Source: Auanema rhodensis (Eukaryota; Nematoda; Chromadorea; Rhabditida; Rhabditidae). Taken from it: a stretch of 64,000 nucleotides of DNA. Location of the stretch: positions 15,942,501-16,006,500 of the forward strand of contig OZ059899.1 in NCBI GenBank assembly GCA_964057225.1, in the 5' to 3' direction. How positions within the stretch are numbered: the stretch's first letter is position 1; the number at the start of each line of letters is the position of its first letter. Positions 1 to 10,528 of this stretch are shown piece by piece. The notes beneath the pieces were generated by a model. It was not told where the DNA came from and did no database searches. It saw nothing but the letters and a program-made list of their open reading frames with translations. The position numbers and the translations under genes were made by a program.

Positions 1-3000
1 TAGATTCTGAATCTCTTAGTGAAATTTGGCTAGGACTTCTCCTGTTTACGGAAAAACGGTTTATATCGACGCCATCCACAAGATTTGTTCACAAAAAAGT
101 TCAGGCTGTAGGCACTGTGTGTCCGGTGAATGTTCGCTTTGCTCCAAGACCATTATCCAAAATCAAATGAAAACACTTTGAGGTGGGGTATTCAGATGTG
201 TAGATTCTGAATCTCTTAGTGAAATTTGGCTAGGACTTCTCCTGTTTCCGGAAAAACGGTTTATATCGACGCCATCCACAAGATTTGTTCACAAAAAAGT
301 TCAGGCTGTAGTCACGTTGTGTCCGGTGAATGTTCGCTTTGCTCCAAGACCATTATCCAAAATCAAATGAAAATACTTTGAGGTGGGGTATTCAGATGTG
401 TAGATTCTGAATCTCTTAGTGAAATTTGGCTAGGACTTCTCCTGTTTCCGGAAAAACGGTTTATATCGACGCCATCCACAAGATTTGTTCACAAAAAAGT
501 TCAGGCTGTAGTCACGTTGTGTCCGGTGAATGTTCGCTTTGCTCCAAGACCATTATCCAAAATCAAATGAAAATACTTTGAGGTGGGGTATTCAGATGTG
601 TAGATTCTGAATCTCTTAGTGAAATTTGGCTAGGACTTCTCTTGTTTCCGGAAAAACGGTTTATATCGACCCCATCCACAAGATTTGTTCACAAAAAAGT
701 TCAGGCTGTAGTCACGTTGTGTCCGGTGAATGTTCGCTTTGCTCCAAGACCATCATCGAAAATCAAACAAAACCACTTTGAGGTGGGGTATTTAGTTGTG
801 TAGATTCTGAATCTCTTAGTGAAATTTGGCTAGGACTTCTCCTGTTTCCGGAAAAACTGTTTATATCGACGCCATCCACAAGATTTGTTCACAAAAAAGT
901 TCAGGCTGTAGTCACGTTGTGTCCGGTGAATGTTCGCTTTGCTCCAACATCATCATAGAAAATCAAATAAAAACATTCTGAGGTGGGGTATTCAGATGTG
1001 TAGATTCTCAATCTCTTAGTGAAATTTGGCTAGGACTTCTCCTGTTTACGGAAAAACGGTTTATATCGACGCCATCCACAAGATTTGTTCACAAAAAAGT
1101 TCAGGCTGTAGTCACGTTGTGTCCGGTGAATGTTCGCTTTGCTCCAACATCATCATAGAAAATCAAACAAAAACATTCTGAGGTGGGGTATTCAGATGTG
1201 TAGATTCTCAATCTCTTAGTGAAATTTGGCTAGGACTTCTCCTGTTTACGGAAAAACGGTTTATATCGACGCCATCCACAAGATTTGTTCACAAAAAAGT
1301 TCAGGCTGTAGTCACGTTGTGTCCGGTGAATGTTCGCTTTGCTCCAACATCATCATAGAAAATCAAATAAAAACATTCTGAGGTGGGGTATTCAGATGTG
1401 TAGATTCTCAATCTCTTAGTGAAATTTGGCTAGGACTTCTCTTGTTTCCGGAAAAACGGTTTATATCGACGCCATCCACAAGATTTGTTCACAAAAAAGT
1501 TCAGGCTGTAGTCACGTTGTGTCCGGTGAATGTTCGCTTTGCTCCAAGACCATTATCCAAAATCAAATGAAAATACTTTGAGGTGGGGTATTCAGATGTG
1601 TAGATTCTGAATCTCTTAGTGAAATTTGGCTAGGACTTCTCCTGTTTCCGGAAAAACGGTTTATATCGACGCCATCCACAAGATTTGTTCACAAAAAAGT
1701 TCAGGCTGTAGTCACGTTGTGTCCGGTGAATGTTCGCTTTGCTCCAAGACCATTATCCAAAATCAAATGAAAATACTTTGAGGTGGGGTATTCAGATGTG
1801 TAGATTCTGAATCTCTTAGTGAAATTTGGCTAGGACTTCTCCTGTTTCCGGAAAAACGGTTTATATCGACGCCATCCACAAGATTTGTTCACAAAAAAGT
1901 TCAGGCTGTAGTCACGTTGTGTCCGGTGAATGTTCGCTTTGCTCCAAGACCATTATCCAAAATCAAATGAAAATACTTTGAGGTGGGGTATTCAGATGTG
2001 TAGATTCTGAATCTCTTAGTGAAATTTGGCTAGGACTTCTCCTGTTTCCGGAAAAACGGTTTATATCGACGCCATCCACAAGATTTGTTCACAAAAAAGT
2101 TCAGGCTGTAGTCACGTTGTGTCCGGTGAATGTTCGCTTTGCTCCAAGACCATTATCCAAAATCAAATGAAAATACTTTGAGGTGGGGTATTCAGATGTG
2201 TAGATTCTGAATCTCTTAGTGAAATTTGGCTAGGACTTCTCCTGTTTCCGGAAAAACGGTTTATATCGACGCCATCCACAAGATTTGTTCACAAAAAAGT
2301 TCAGGCTGTAGACACGTTGTGTCCGGTGAATGTTCGCTTTGCTCCAACATCATCATAGAAAATCAAATAAAAACATTCTGAGGTGGGGTATTCAGATGTG
2401 TAGATTCTCAATCTCTTAGTGAAATTTGGCTAGGACTTCTCTTGTTTCCGGAAAAACGGTTTATATCGACCCCATCCACAAGATTTGTTCACAAAAAAGT
2501 TCAGGCTGTAGTCACGTTGTGTCCGGTGAATGTTCGCTTTGCTCCAACATCATCATAGAAAATCAAATAAAAACATTCTGAGGTGGGGTATTCAGATGTG
2601 TAGATTCTCAATCTCTTAGTGAAATTTGGCTAGGACTTCTCTTGTTTCCGGAAAAACGGTTTATATCGACCCCATCCACAAGATTTGTTCACAAAAAAGT
2701 TCAGGCTGTAGGCACTGTGTGTCCGGTGAATGTTCGCTTTTCTCTAAGATTATTATCGAAAATCAAATAAAAACACTTTGAGGTGGGGTATTCAGATGTG
2801 TAGATTCTGAATCTCTTAGTGAAATTTGGCTAGGACTTCTCTTGTTTCCGGAAAAACGGTTTATATCGACCCCATCCACAAGATTTGTTCACAAAAAAGT
2901 TCAGGCTGTAGTCACGTTGTGTCCGGTGAATGTTCGCTTTGCTCCAACATCATCATAGAAAATCAAATAAAAACATTCTGAGGTGGGGTATTCAGATGTG

Positions 3001-6000
3001 TAGATTCTCAATCTCTTAGTGAAATTTGGCTAGGACTTCTCTTGTTTCCGGAAAAACGGTTTATATCGACCCCATCCACAAGATTTGTTCACAAAAAAGT
3101 TCAGGCTGTAGTCACGTTGTGTCCGGTGAATGTTCGCTTTGCTCCAAGACCATTATCCAAAATCAAATGAAAATACTTTGAGGTGGGGTATTCAGATGTG
3201 TAGATTCTGAATCTCTTAGTGAAATTTGGCTAGGACTTCTCCTGTTTCCGGAAAAACGGTTTATATCGACGCCATCCACAAGATTTGTTCACAAAAAAGT
3301 TCAGGCTGTAGTCACGTTGTGTCCGGTGAATGTTCGCTTTGCTCCAAGACCATTATCCAAAATCAAATGAAAATACTTTGAGGTGGGGTATGCAGATGTG
3401 TAGATTCTGAATCTCTTAGTGAAATTTGGCTAGGACTTCTCCTGTTTACGGAAAAACGGTTTATATCGACGCCATCCACAAGATTTGTTCACAAAAAAGT
3501 TCAGGCTGTAGTCACGTTGTGTCCGGTGAATGTTCGCTTTTCTCTAAGATTATTATCGAAAATCAACTAAAAACACTTTGAGGTGGGGTATTCAGATGTG
3601 TAGATTCTGAATCTCTTAGTGAAATTTGGCTAGGACTTCTCCTGTTTACGGAAAAACGGTTTATATCGACGCCATCCACAAGATTTGTTCACAAAAAAGT
3701 TCAGGCTGTAGTCACGTTGTGTCCGGTGAATGTTCGCTTTGCTCCAACATCATCATAGAAAATCAAATAAAAACATTCTGAGGTGGGGTATTCAGATGTG
3801 TAGATTCTCAATCTCTTAGTGAAATTTGGCTAGGACTTCTCTTGTTTCCGGAAAAACGGTTTATATCGACCCCATCCACAAGATTTGTTCACAAAAAAGT
3901 TCAGGCTGTAGTCACGTTGTGTCCGGTGAATGTTCGCTTTTCTCTAAGATTATTATCCAAAATCAAATGAAAATACTTTGAGGTGGGGTATTCAGATGTT
4001 TAGATTCTGAATCTCTTAGTGAAATTTGGCTAGGACTTCTCCTGTTTCCGGAAAAACGGTTTATATCGACGCCATCCACAAGATTTGTTCACAAAAAAGT
4101 TCAGGCTGTAGTCACGTTGTGTCCGGTGAATGTTCGCTTTTCTCTAAGATTATTATCGAAAATCAAATAAAAATACTTTGAGGTGGGGTATTCAGATGTT
4201 TAGATTCTGAATCTCTTAGTGAAATTTGGCTAGGACTTCTCCTGTTTCCGGAAAAACGGTTTATATCGACCCCATCCACAAGATTTGTTCACAAAAAAGT
4301 TCAGGCTGTAGTCACGTTGTGTCCGGTGAATGTTCGCTTTTCTCTAAGATTATTATCGAAAATCAAATAAAAATACTTTGAGGTGGGGTATTCAGATGTT
4401 TAGATTCTGAATCTCTTAGTGAAATTTGGCTAGGACTTCTCTTGTTTCCGGAAAAACGGTTTATATCGACCCCATCCACAAGATTTGTTCACAAAAAAGT
4501 TCAGGCTGTAGTCACGTTGTGTCCGGTGAATGTTCGCTTTTCTCTAAGATTATTATCGAAAATCAAATAAAAATACTTTGAGGTGGGGTATTCAGATGTT
4601 TAGATTCTGAATCTCTTAGTGAAATTTGGCTAGGACTTCTCCTGTTTCCGGAAAAACGGTTTATATCGACGCCATCCACAAGATTTGTTCACAAAAAAGT
4701 TCAGGCTGTAGTCACGTTGTGTCCGGTGAATGTTCGCTTTTCTCTAAGATTATTATCGAAAATCAAATAAAAACACTTTGAGGTGGGGTATTCAGATGTG
4801 TAGATTCTGAATCTCTTAGTGAAATTTGGCTAGGACTTCTCCTGTTTCCGGAAAAACGGTTTATATCGACGCCATCCACAAGATTTGTTCACAAAAAAGT
4901 TCAGGCTGTAGTCACGTTGTGTCCGGTGAATGTTCGCTTTTCTCTAAGATTATTATCGAAAATCAAATAAAAATACTTTGAGGTGGGGTATTCAGATGTT
5001 TAGATTCTGAATCTCTTAGTGAAATTTGGCTAGGACTTCTCCTGTTTCCGGAAAAACGGTTTATATCGACCCCATCCACAAGATTTGTTCACAAAAAAGT
5101 TCAGGCTGTAGTCACGTTGTGTCCGGTGAATGTTCGCTTTTCTCTAAGATTATTATCGAAAATCAAATAAAAATACTTTGAGGTGGGGTATTCAGATGTT
5201 TAGATTCTGAATCTCTTAGTGAAATTTGGCTAGGACTTCTCTTGTTTCCGGAAAAACGGTTTATATCGACCCCATCCACAAGATTTGTTCACAAAAAAGT
5301 TCAGGCTGTAGTCACGTTGTGTCCGGTGAATGTTCGCTTTTCTCTAAGATTATTATCGAAAATCAAATAAAAACACTTTGAGGTGGGGTATTCAGATGTG
5401 TAGATTCTGAATCTCTTAGTGAAATTTGGCTAGGACTTCTCCTGTTTCCGGAAAAACGGTTTATATCGACGCCATCCACAAGATTTGTTCACAAAAAAGT
5501 TCAGGCTGTAGTCACGTTGTGTCCGGTGAATGTTCGCTTTTCTCTAAGATTATTATCGAAAATCAAATAAAAATACTTTGAGGTGGGGTATTCAGATGTT
5601 TAGATTCTGAATCTCTTAGTGAAATTTGGCTAGGACTTCTCCTGTTTCCGGAAAAACGGTTTATATCGACCCCATCCACAAGATTTGTTCACAAAAAAGT
5701 TCAGGCTGTAGTCACGTTGTGTCCGGTGAATGTTCGCTTTTCTCTAAGATTATTATCCAAAATCAAATGAAAATACTTTGAGGTGGGGTATTCAGATGTT
5801 TAGATTCTGAATCTCTTAGTGAAATTTGGCTAGGACTTCTCCTGTTTCCGGAAAAACGGTTTATATCGACGCCATCCACAAGATTTGTTCACAAAAAAGT
5901 TCAGGCTGTAGTCACGTTGTGTCCGGTGAATGTTCGCTTTTCTCTAAGATTATTATCGAAAATCAAATAAAAACACTTTGAGGTGGGGTATTCAGATGTG

Positions 6001-8330
6001 TAGATTCTGAATCTCTTAGTGAAATTTGGCTAGGACTTCTCTTGTTTCCGGAAAAACGGTTTATATCGACGCCATCCACAAGATTTGTTCACAAAAAAGT
6101 TCAGGCTGTAGTCACGTTGTGTCCGGTGAATGTTCGCTTTGCTCCAAGACCATTATCCAAAATCAAATGAAAATACTTTGAGGTGGGGTATTCAGATGTG
6201 TAGATTCTGAATCTCTTAGTGAAATTTGGCTAGGACTTCTCCTGTTTCCGGAAAAACGGTTTATATCGACGCCATCCACAAGATTTGTTCACAAAAAAGT
6301 TCAGGCTGTAGTCACGTTGTGTCCGGTGAATGTTCGCTTTTCTCTAAGATTATTATCGAAAATCAAATAAAAACACTTTGAGGTGGGGTATTCAGATGTG
6401 TAGATTCTGAATCTCTTAGTGAAATTTGGCTAGGACTTCTCTTGTTTCCGGAAAAACGGTTTATATCGACGCCATCCACAAGATTTGTTCACAAAAAAGT
6501 TCAGGCTGTAGTCACGTTGTGTCCGGTGAATGTTCGCTTTGCTCCAAGACCATTATCCAAAATCAAATGAAAATACTTTGAGGTGGGGTATTCAGATGTG
6601 TAGATTCTGAATCTCTTAGTGAAATTTGGCTAGGACTTCTCCTGTTTCCGGAAAAACGGTTTATATCGACGCCATCCACAAGATTTGTTCACAAAAAAGT
6701 TCAGGCTGTAGTCACGTTGTGTCCGGTGAATGTTCGCTTTTCTCTAAGATTATTATCGAAAATCAAATAAAAACACTTTGAGGTGGGGTATTCAGATGTG
6801 TAGATTCTGAATCTCTTAGTGAAATTTGGCTAGGACTTCTCTTGTTTCCGGAAAAACGGTTTATATCGACCCCATCCACAAGATTTGTTCACAAAAAAGT
6901 TCAGGCTGTAGTCACGTTGTGTCCGGTGAATGTTCGCTTTGCTCCAAGACCATCATCGAAAATCAAACAAAACCACTTTGAGGTGGGGTATTTAGTTGTG
7001 TAGATTCTGAATCTCTTAGTGAAATTTGGCTAGGACTTCTCCTGTTTCCGGAAAAACTGTTTATATCGACGCCATCCACAAGATTTGTTCACAAAAAAGT
7101 TCAGGCTGTAGTCACGTTGTGTCCGGTGAATGTTCGCTTTGCTCCAACATCATCATAGAAAATCAAATAAAAACATTCTGAGGTGGGGTATTCAGATGTG
7201 TAGATTCTCAATCTCTTAGTGAAATTTGGCTAGGACTTCTCCTGTTTACGGAAAAACGGTTTATATCGACGCCATCCACAAGATTTGTTCACAAAAAAGT
7301 TCAGGCTGTAGGCACTGTGTGTCCGGTGAATGTTCGCTTTGCTCCAAGACCATTATCCAAAATCAAATGAAAACACTTTGAGGTGGGGTATTCAGATGTG
7401 TAGATTCTGAATCTCTTAGTGAAATTTGGCTAGGACTTCTCCTGTTTCCGGAAAAACGGTTTATATCGACGCCATCCACAAGATTTGTTCACAAAAAAGT
7501 TCAGGCTGTAGTCACGTTGTGTCCGGTGAATGTTCGCTTTGCTCCAAGACCATTATCCAAAATCAAATGAAAATACTTTGAGGTGGGGTATTCAGATGTG
7601 TAGATTCTGAATCTCTTAGTGAAATTTGGCTAGGACTTCTCCTGTTTCCGGAAAAACGGTTTATATCGACGCCATCCACAAGATTTGTTCACAAAAAAGT
7701 TCAGGCTGTAGACACGTTGTGTCCGGTGAATGTTCGCTTTTCTCTAAGATTATTATCGAAAATCAAATAAAAACACTTTGAGGTGGGGTATTCAGATGTG
7801 TAGATTCTGAATCTCTTAGTGAAATTTGGCTAGGACTTCTCTTGTTTCCGGAAAAACGGTTTATATCGACCCCATCCACAAGATTTGTTCACAAAAAAGT
7901 TCAGGCTGTAGTCACGTTGTGTCCGGTGAATGTTCGCTTTGCTCCAACATCATCATAGAAAATCAAATAAAAACATTCTGAGGTGGGGTATTCAGATGTG
8001 TAGATTCTCAATCTCTTAGTGAAATTTGGCTAGGACTTCTCCTGTTTACGGAAAAACGGTTTATATCGACGCCATCCACAAGATTTGTTCACAAAAAAGT
8101 TCAGGCTGTAGTCACGTTGTGTCCGGTGAATGTTCGCTTTTCTCTAAGATTATTATCGAAAATCAACTAAAAACACTTTGAGGTGGGGTATTCAGATGTG
8201 TAGATTCTGAATCTCTTAGTGAAATTTGGCTAGGACTTCTCCTGTTTACGGAAAAACGGTTTATATCGACGCCATCCACAAGATTTGTTCACAAAAAAGT
8301 TCAGGCTGTAGGCACTGTGTGTCCGGTGAA
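1..8330. repeat. 200-bp satellite array, left block
   Basis: Forty-one complete head-to-tail monomers of exactly 200 bp begin at 1, 201, 401 and so on to 8001, followed by the first 130 bp of another. Each monomer starts TAGATTCTGAATCT, a 6-bp inverted repeat around one base. Most also carry TTTCCGGAAA near monomer position 45, a perfect 10-bp palindrome. Variation is concentrated in the segment after TGTTCGCTTT, which has at least four forms (GCTCCAAGACCATTATCC, GCTCCAACATCATCATAG, TCTCTAAGATTATTATCG, GCTCCAAGACCATCATCG). A rare monomer with TTTAGTTGTG occurs at 781-800 and again at 6981-7000, 31 monomers apart, suggesting higher-order duplication. No long reading frame crosses the array, and 200 is not a multiple of three. 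The block is interrupted at 8331 by a retrotransposon. I recognise no named satellite family. Confidence 0.97.
8326..8330. repeat. BEL/Pao target site duplication, left copy
   Basis: The sequence GTGAA directly precedes the LTR and is repeated at 14979-14983 directly after the second LTR. It falls at monomer positions 126-130, and the satellite resumes in phase at monomer position 131 after the element. A 5-bp duplication fits BEL/Pao integration. Confidence 0.93.
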
Positions 8331-8561
8331 TGTTCTGATCTAATCAGAAATTGAAGATAATTAATGAAGAACATGAATAATCTTTACCATTTTTGAATCA
8401 TTATTATAAAACACGTGAAAGTTCACGTGAGAGTCATTTTTCATTGTTTTTGTTATTAACATTTTTTATTCTTCGAGTTAACACTTATAATAATCGGTCG
8501 TTGCCAATTATTTATAATAAATAGTTATAATATATTTTGTGTTCTTTGTTTATTCAAGACA
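8331..8561 (+). repeat. BEL/Pao 5' LTR
   Basis: This 231-bp LTR starts TGTTCTGATC and ends TTCAAGACA, so it has TG/CA termini. The first bases contain a TCTGAT-CTA-ATCAGA inverted repeat at 8334-8348. An 18-bp palindrome at 8412-8429 (CACGTGAA, AG, TTCACGTG) holds two E-box hexamers. An AATAAA hexamer lies at 8516-8521. It matches the copy at 14748-14978 throughout. Confidence 0.96.
8412..8429. promoter_or_regulatory. Paired E-box palindrome in LTR
   Basis: CACGTGAA and TTCACGTG form a perfect inverted repeat separated by AG. CACGTG is the classical bHLH E-box core, so the palindrome offers two abutting sites. Its position inside the LTR, upstream of gag, suits a promoter element. That role is inference, since no transcription start can be read from sequence alone. 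The same element is at 14829-14846 in the 3' LTR. Confidence 0.45.
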
Positions 8562-8568
8562 TAAAAAG

Positions 8569-8579
8569 TGGTGCATCGG
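8569..8579 (+). promoter_or_regulatory. Primer binding site, tRNA-Gly type
   Basis: TGGTGCATCGG lies 7 bases inside the 5' LTR. It is complementary to the CCA end and acceptor stem expected of animal tRNA-Gly(GCC), whose 3' end reads CCGATGCA before CCA. The match is 11 bases and breaks at the twelfth (T instead of C). It would prime minus-strand DNA synthesis. The tRNA comparison is from memory. Confidence 0.75.
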
Positions 8580-8653
8580 TAAAATAGCCGATAAAAAGTG
8601 AAAAAAAAAAAAAAAAAAGTAAAAAGCACTAATTGAAATTTATTAAAAAAGAA

Positions 8654-10528
8654 ATGAGTCTTTGCTCTTCTAAAACGGGTTACCGTAATAAGACAGGAAT
8701 TCAAAAAAGAATAGTGAATACACTCGCGAAAAGAGAAGAATTACTGTATGTGTTCGAAGAAAATTTCGTAGAAAAAGAGAATTTTTATGAAAATTTGAAA
8801 GATTATTTGACAAGATTTTCAAATTTAATGGAAAGAACCATAATATTGAGAAACGAAGTAAATTTTCCTGAGATAATGGATAGTTTAGAAAAGTCAATAA
8901 TCATTGAAAACTGGGAAAGCCTTAAAAAGGAAATAAGAGAATTTGTGAAAATCGGTAAAGAGATACAAAGAAATGAATCACATGAAGAATTAAGAATTAT
9001 TTTAAGAAATTTCAAAATAAATGAGGAAGAGTTTCTTGAAATATTAAATAGAAAAGATTTATTAGCGCAAGATGCTATAATTTCAAAATATGAAAATGAA
9101 AGTGAATGCTCAAGTCAGAGTGATGTAGAATCAGAATACGAAAAACTTTCAACCAGATTCACACCAATTTTCAATAAGAAAATGATTCAAGATCCGATAT
9201 ATAGCCGAAACAGTTCCCAAACTACCTTAAAAAGTGAACCTCCCTCACATAAAATAACAAGTAACCTTGAAAAAAATGATTTATTACTTAAAATTGAACA
9301 TTTAACAAACAGCTTAAATGAATTAAAAAATGAATATCATCAAAAAAATATAACATCTCCAAAATACAGAAATAATGATGATTATATAAGTACAAATGAG
9401 ATCAATGAAAAATATGAGACAGATTCAAATCTATCCGAATCCTTTCAAGAATACGAATGTAAAAATTATATAAATAATATAAAATTCAAACCACAAATGG
9501 AAATCAAAAAATTCAATGGTGATATAAAAAGATTCAAAGAATTTTTCAACATATTTATGATGCTTATTCATAATAATAATAATTTAACAAATTTAGAAAA
9601 ATTATATCAATTAAAAAATTCACTTACTGATTTTCCAGCACAACTTGTGGAGCATTTACCGCTTGACGGGAGAAACTATGTGAAAGCTCTGAAAATAATA
9701 AAAGATACATTCGATAGACCATATGAAATTAAAAAAGATTTAAAGAAAGAATTAAATAATGTCAGAAAAGCATATGGGAATCCAATCTATGCAAGAGAAA
9801 ACTTTTACAAAATAAAATCAATTCTATCAGCATTAGAAGAATATGAAAATATCGATAATGAAGAAATAATCGAAATAGTGAAAAGTAAATTTGATATCGA
9901 AATAAATACAAGAATATCAGAAATAGAAATAACAGAAAATAAAAGACTGAATATAGAAGATATTCTAAAATGCATAGAAATAAAAATAAAAGCGGTCTTG
10001 GCTGCTTCAAATTCAAATCAATTACATAAAGAAGAACACAGACCAACTGTAAATTTTCTAACAAAAGTAAATAGAGAAAGATATGAAAGAAATTCGAACA
10101 ATTATAAAGGATCATTTGTTAAAAATGAAAAGAATTTCAAAAGAATTTCATGCATTTTTTGTAAATTAAATAATCATGAAGCTAAAGATTGTCGAAAAAT
10201 GACCGGAGTTAAGGAAAAAAGAGAAATAATAATAAGAGAAAAACGTTGCTGGCTCTGTTTTAATACAAATCATACTTCCTTTAATTGTGATAAAGATAAA
10301 TGTCAAAATTGTCAGGGAAATCATCATGAAATGTTATGTTATAAAGCATCAGAAAGTAATTTCGAACATAATTGGAAGAAAAATGATCAAGAAGATAACT
10401 TGAATTCAAGAAATGATGCTAAAGAAAGAAATAATTCGAAATTCGAAATGATACATCCAACAGGAGGAAATTCAGAACCATTAGGACAAAATTTTCGGTT
10501 TACCCCAAAAAATCGGAAAGTAACATGA
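8654..10528 (+). CDS. gag: BEL/Pao Gag
   Basis: This encodes a 624-residue Gag, the structural and RNA-binding protein of the retrotransposon particle. I chose the ATG at 8654; a longer frame from 8633 would need a TTG start, unlikely in a eukaryote. The N-terminal third is charged and helical-looking. Residues about 280-400 resemble the DUF1759 region of BEL/Pao Gag, beginning at an FNGD motif (287-290). Three zinc knuckles close the protein: C500-C503-H508-C513 and C532-C535-H540-C545 (both CX2CX4HX4C), and C550-C553-H558-C562 (CX2CX4HX3C). The stop overlaps the pol start in ATGA. The leader has an 18-base A run just upstream (8601-8618). The coding strand is very A-rich. No stops or frameshifts interrupt it. 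Confidence 0.92.
   Translation: MSLCSSKTGYRNKTGIQKRIVNTLAKREELLYVFEENFVEKENFYENLKDYLTRFSNLMERTIILRNEVNFPEIMDSLEKSIIIENWESLKKEIREFVKIGKEIQRNESHEELRIILRNFKINEEEFLEILNRKDLLAQDAIISKYENESECSSQSDVESEYEKLSTRFTPIFNKKMIQDPIYSRNSSQTTLKSEPPSHKITSNLEKNDLLLKIEHLTNSLNELKNEYHQKNITSPKYRNNDDYISTNEINEKYETDSNLSESFQEYECKNYINNIKFKPQMEIKKFNGDIKRFKEFFNIFMMLIHNNNNLTNLEKLYQLKNSLTDFPAQLVEHLPLDGRNYVKALKIIKDTFDRPYEIKKDLKKELNNVRKAYGNPIYARENFYKIKSILSALEEYENIDNEEIIEIVKSKFDIEINTRISEIEITENKRLNIEDILKCIEIKIKAVLAASNSNQLHKEEHRPTVNFLTKVNRERYERNSNNYKGSFVKNEKNFKRISCIFCKLNNHEAKDCRKMTGVKEKREIIIREKRCWLCFNTNHTSFNCDKDKCQNCQGNHHEMLCYKASESNFEHNWKKNDQEDNLNSRNDAKERNNSKFEMIHPTGGNSEPLGQNFRFTPKNRKVT

Noticed and set aside
8633-8653. TTG start giving a longer Gag by seven residues
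   Set aside because: Non-ATG starts are unlikely here and an in-frame ATG follows at 8654.
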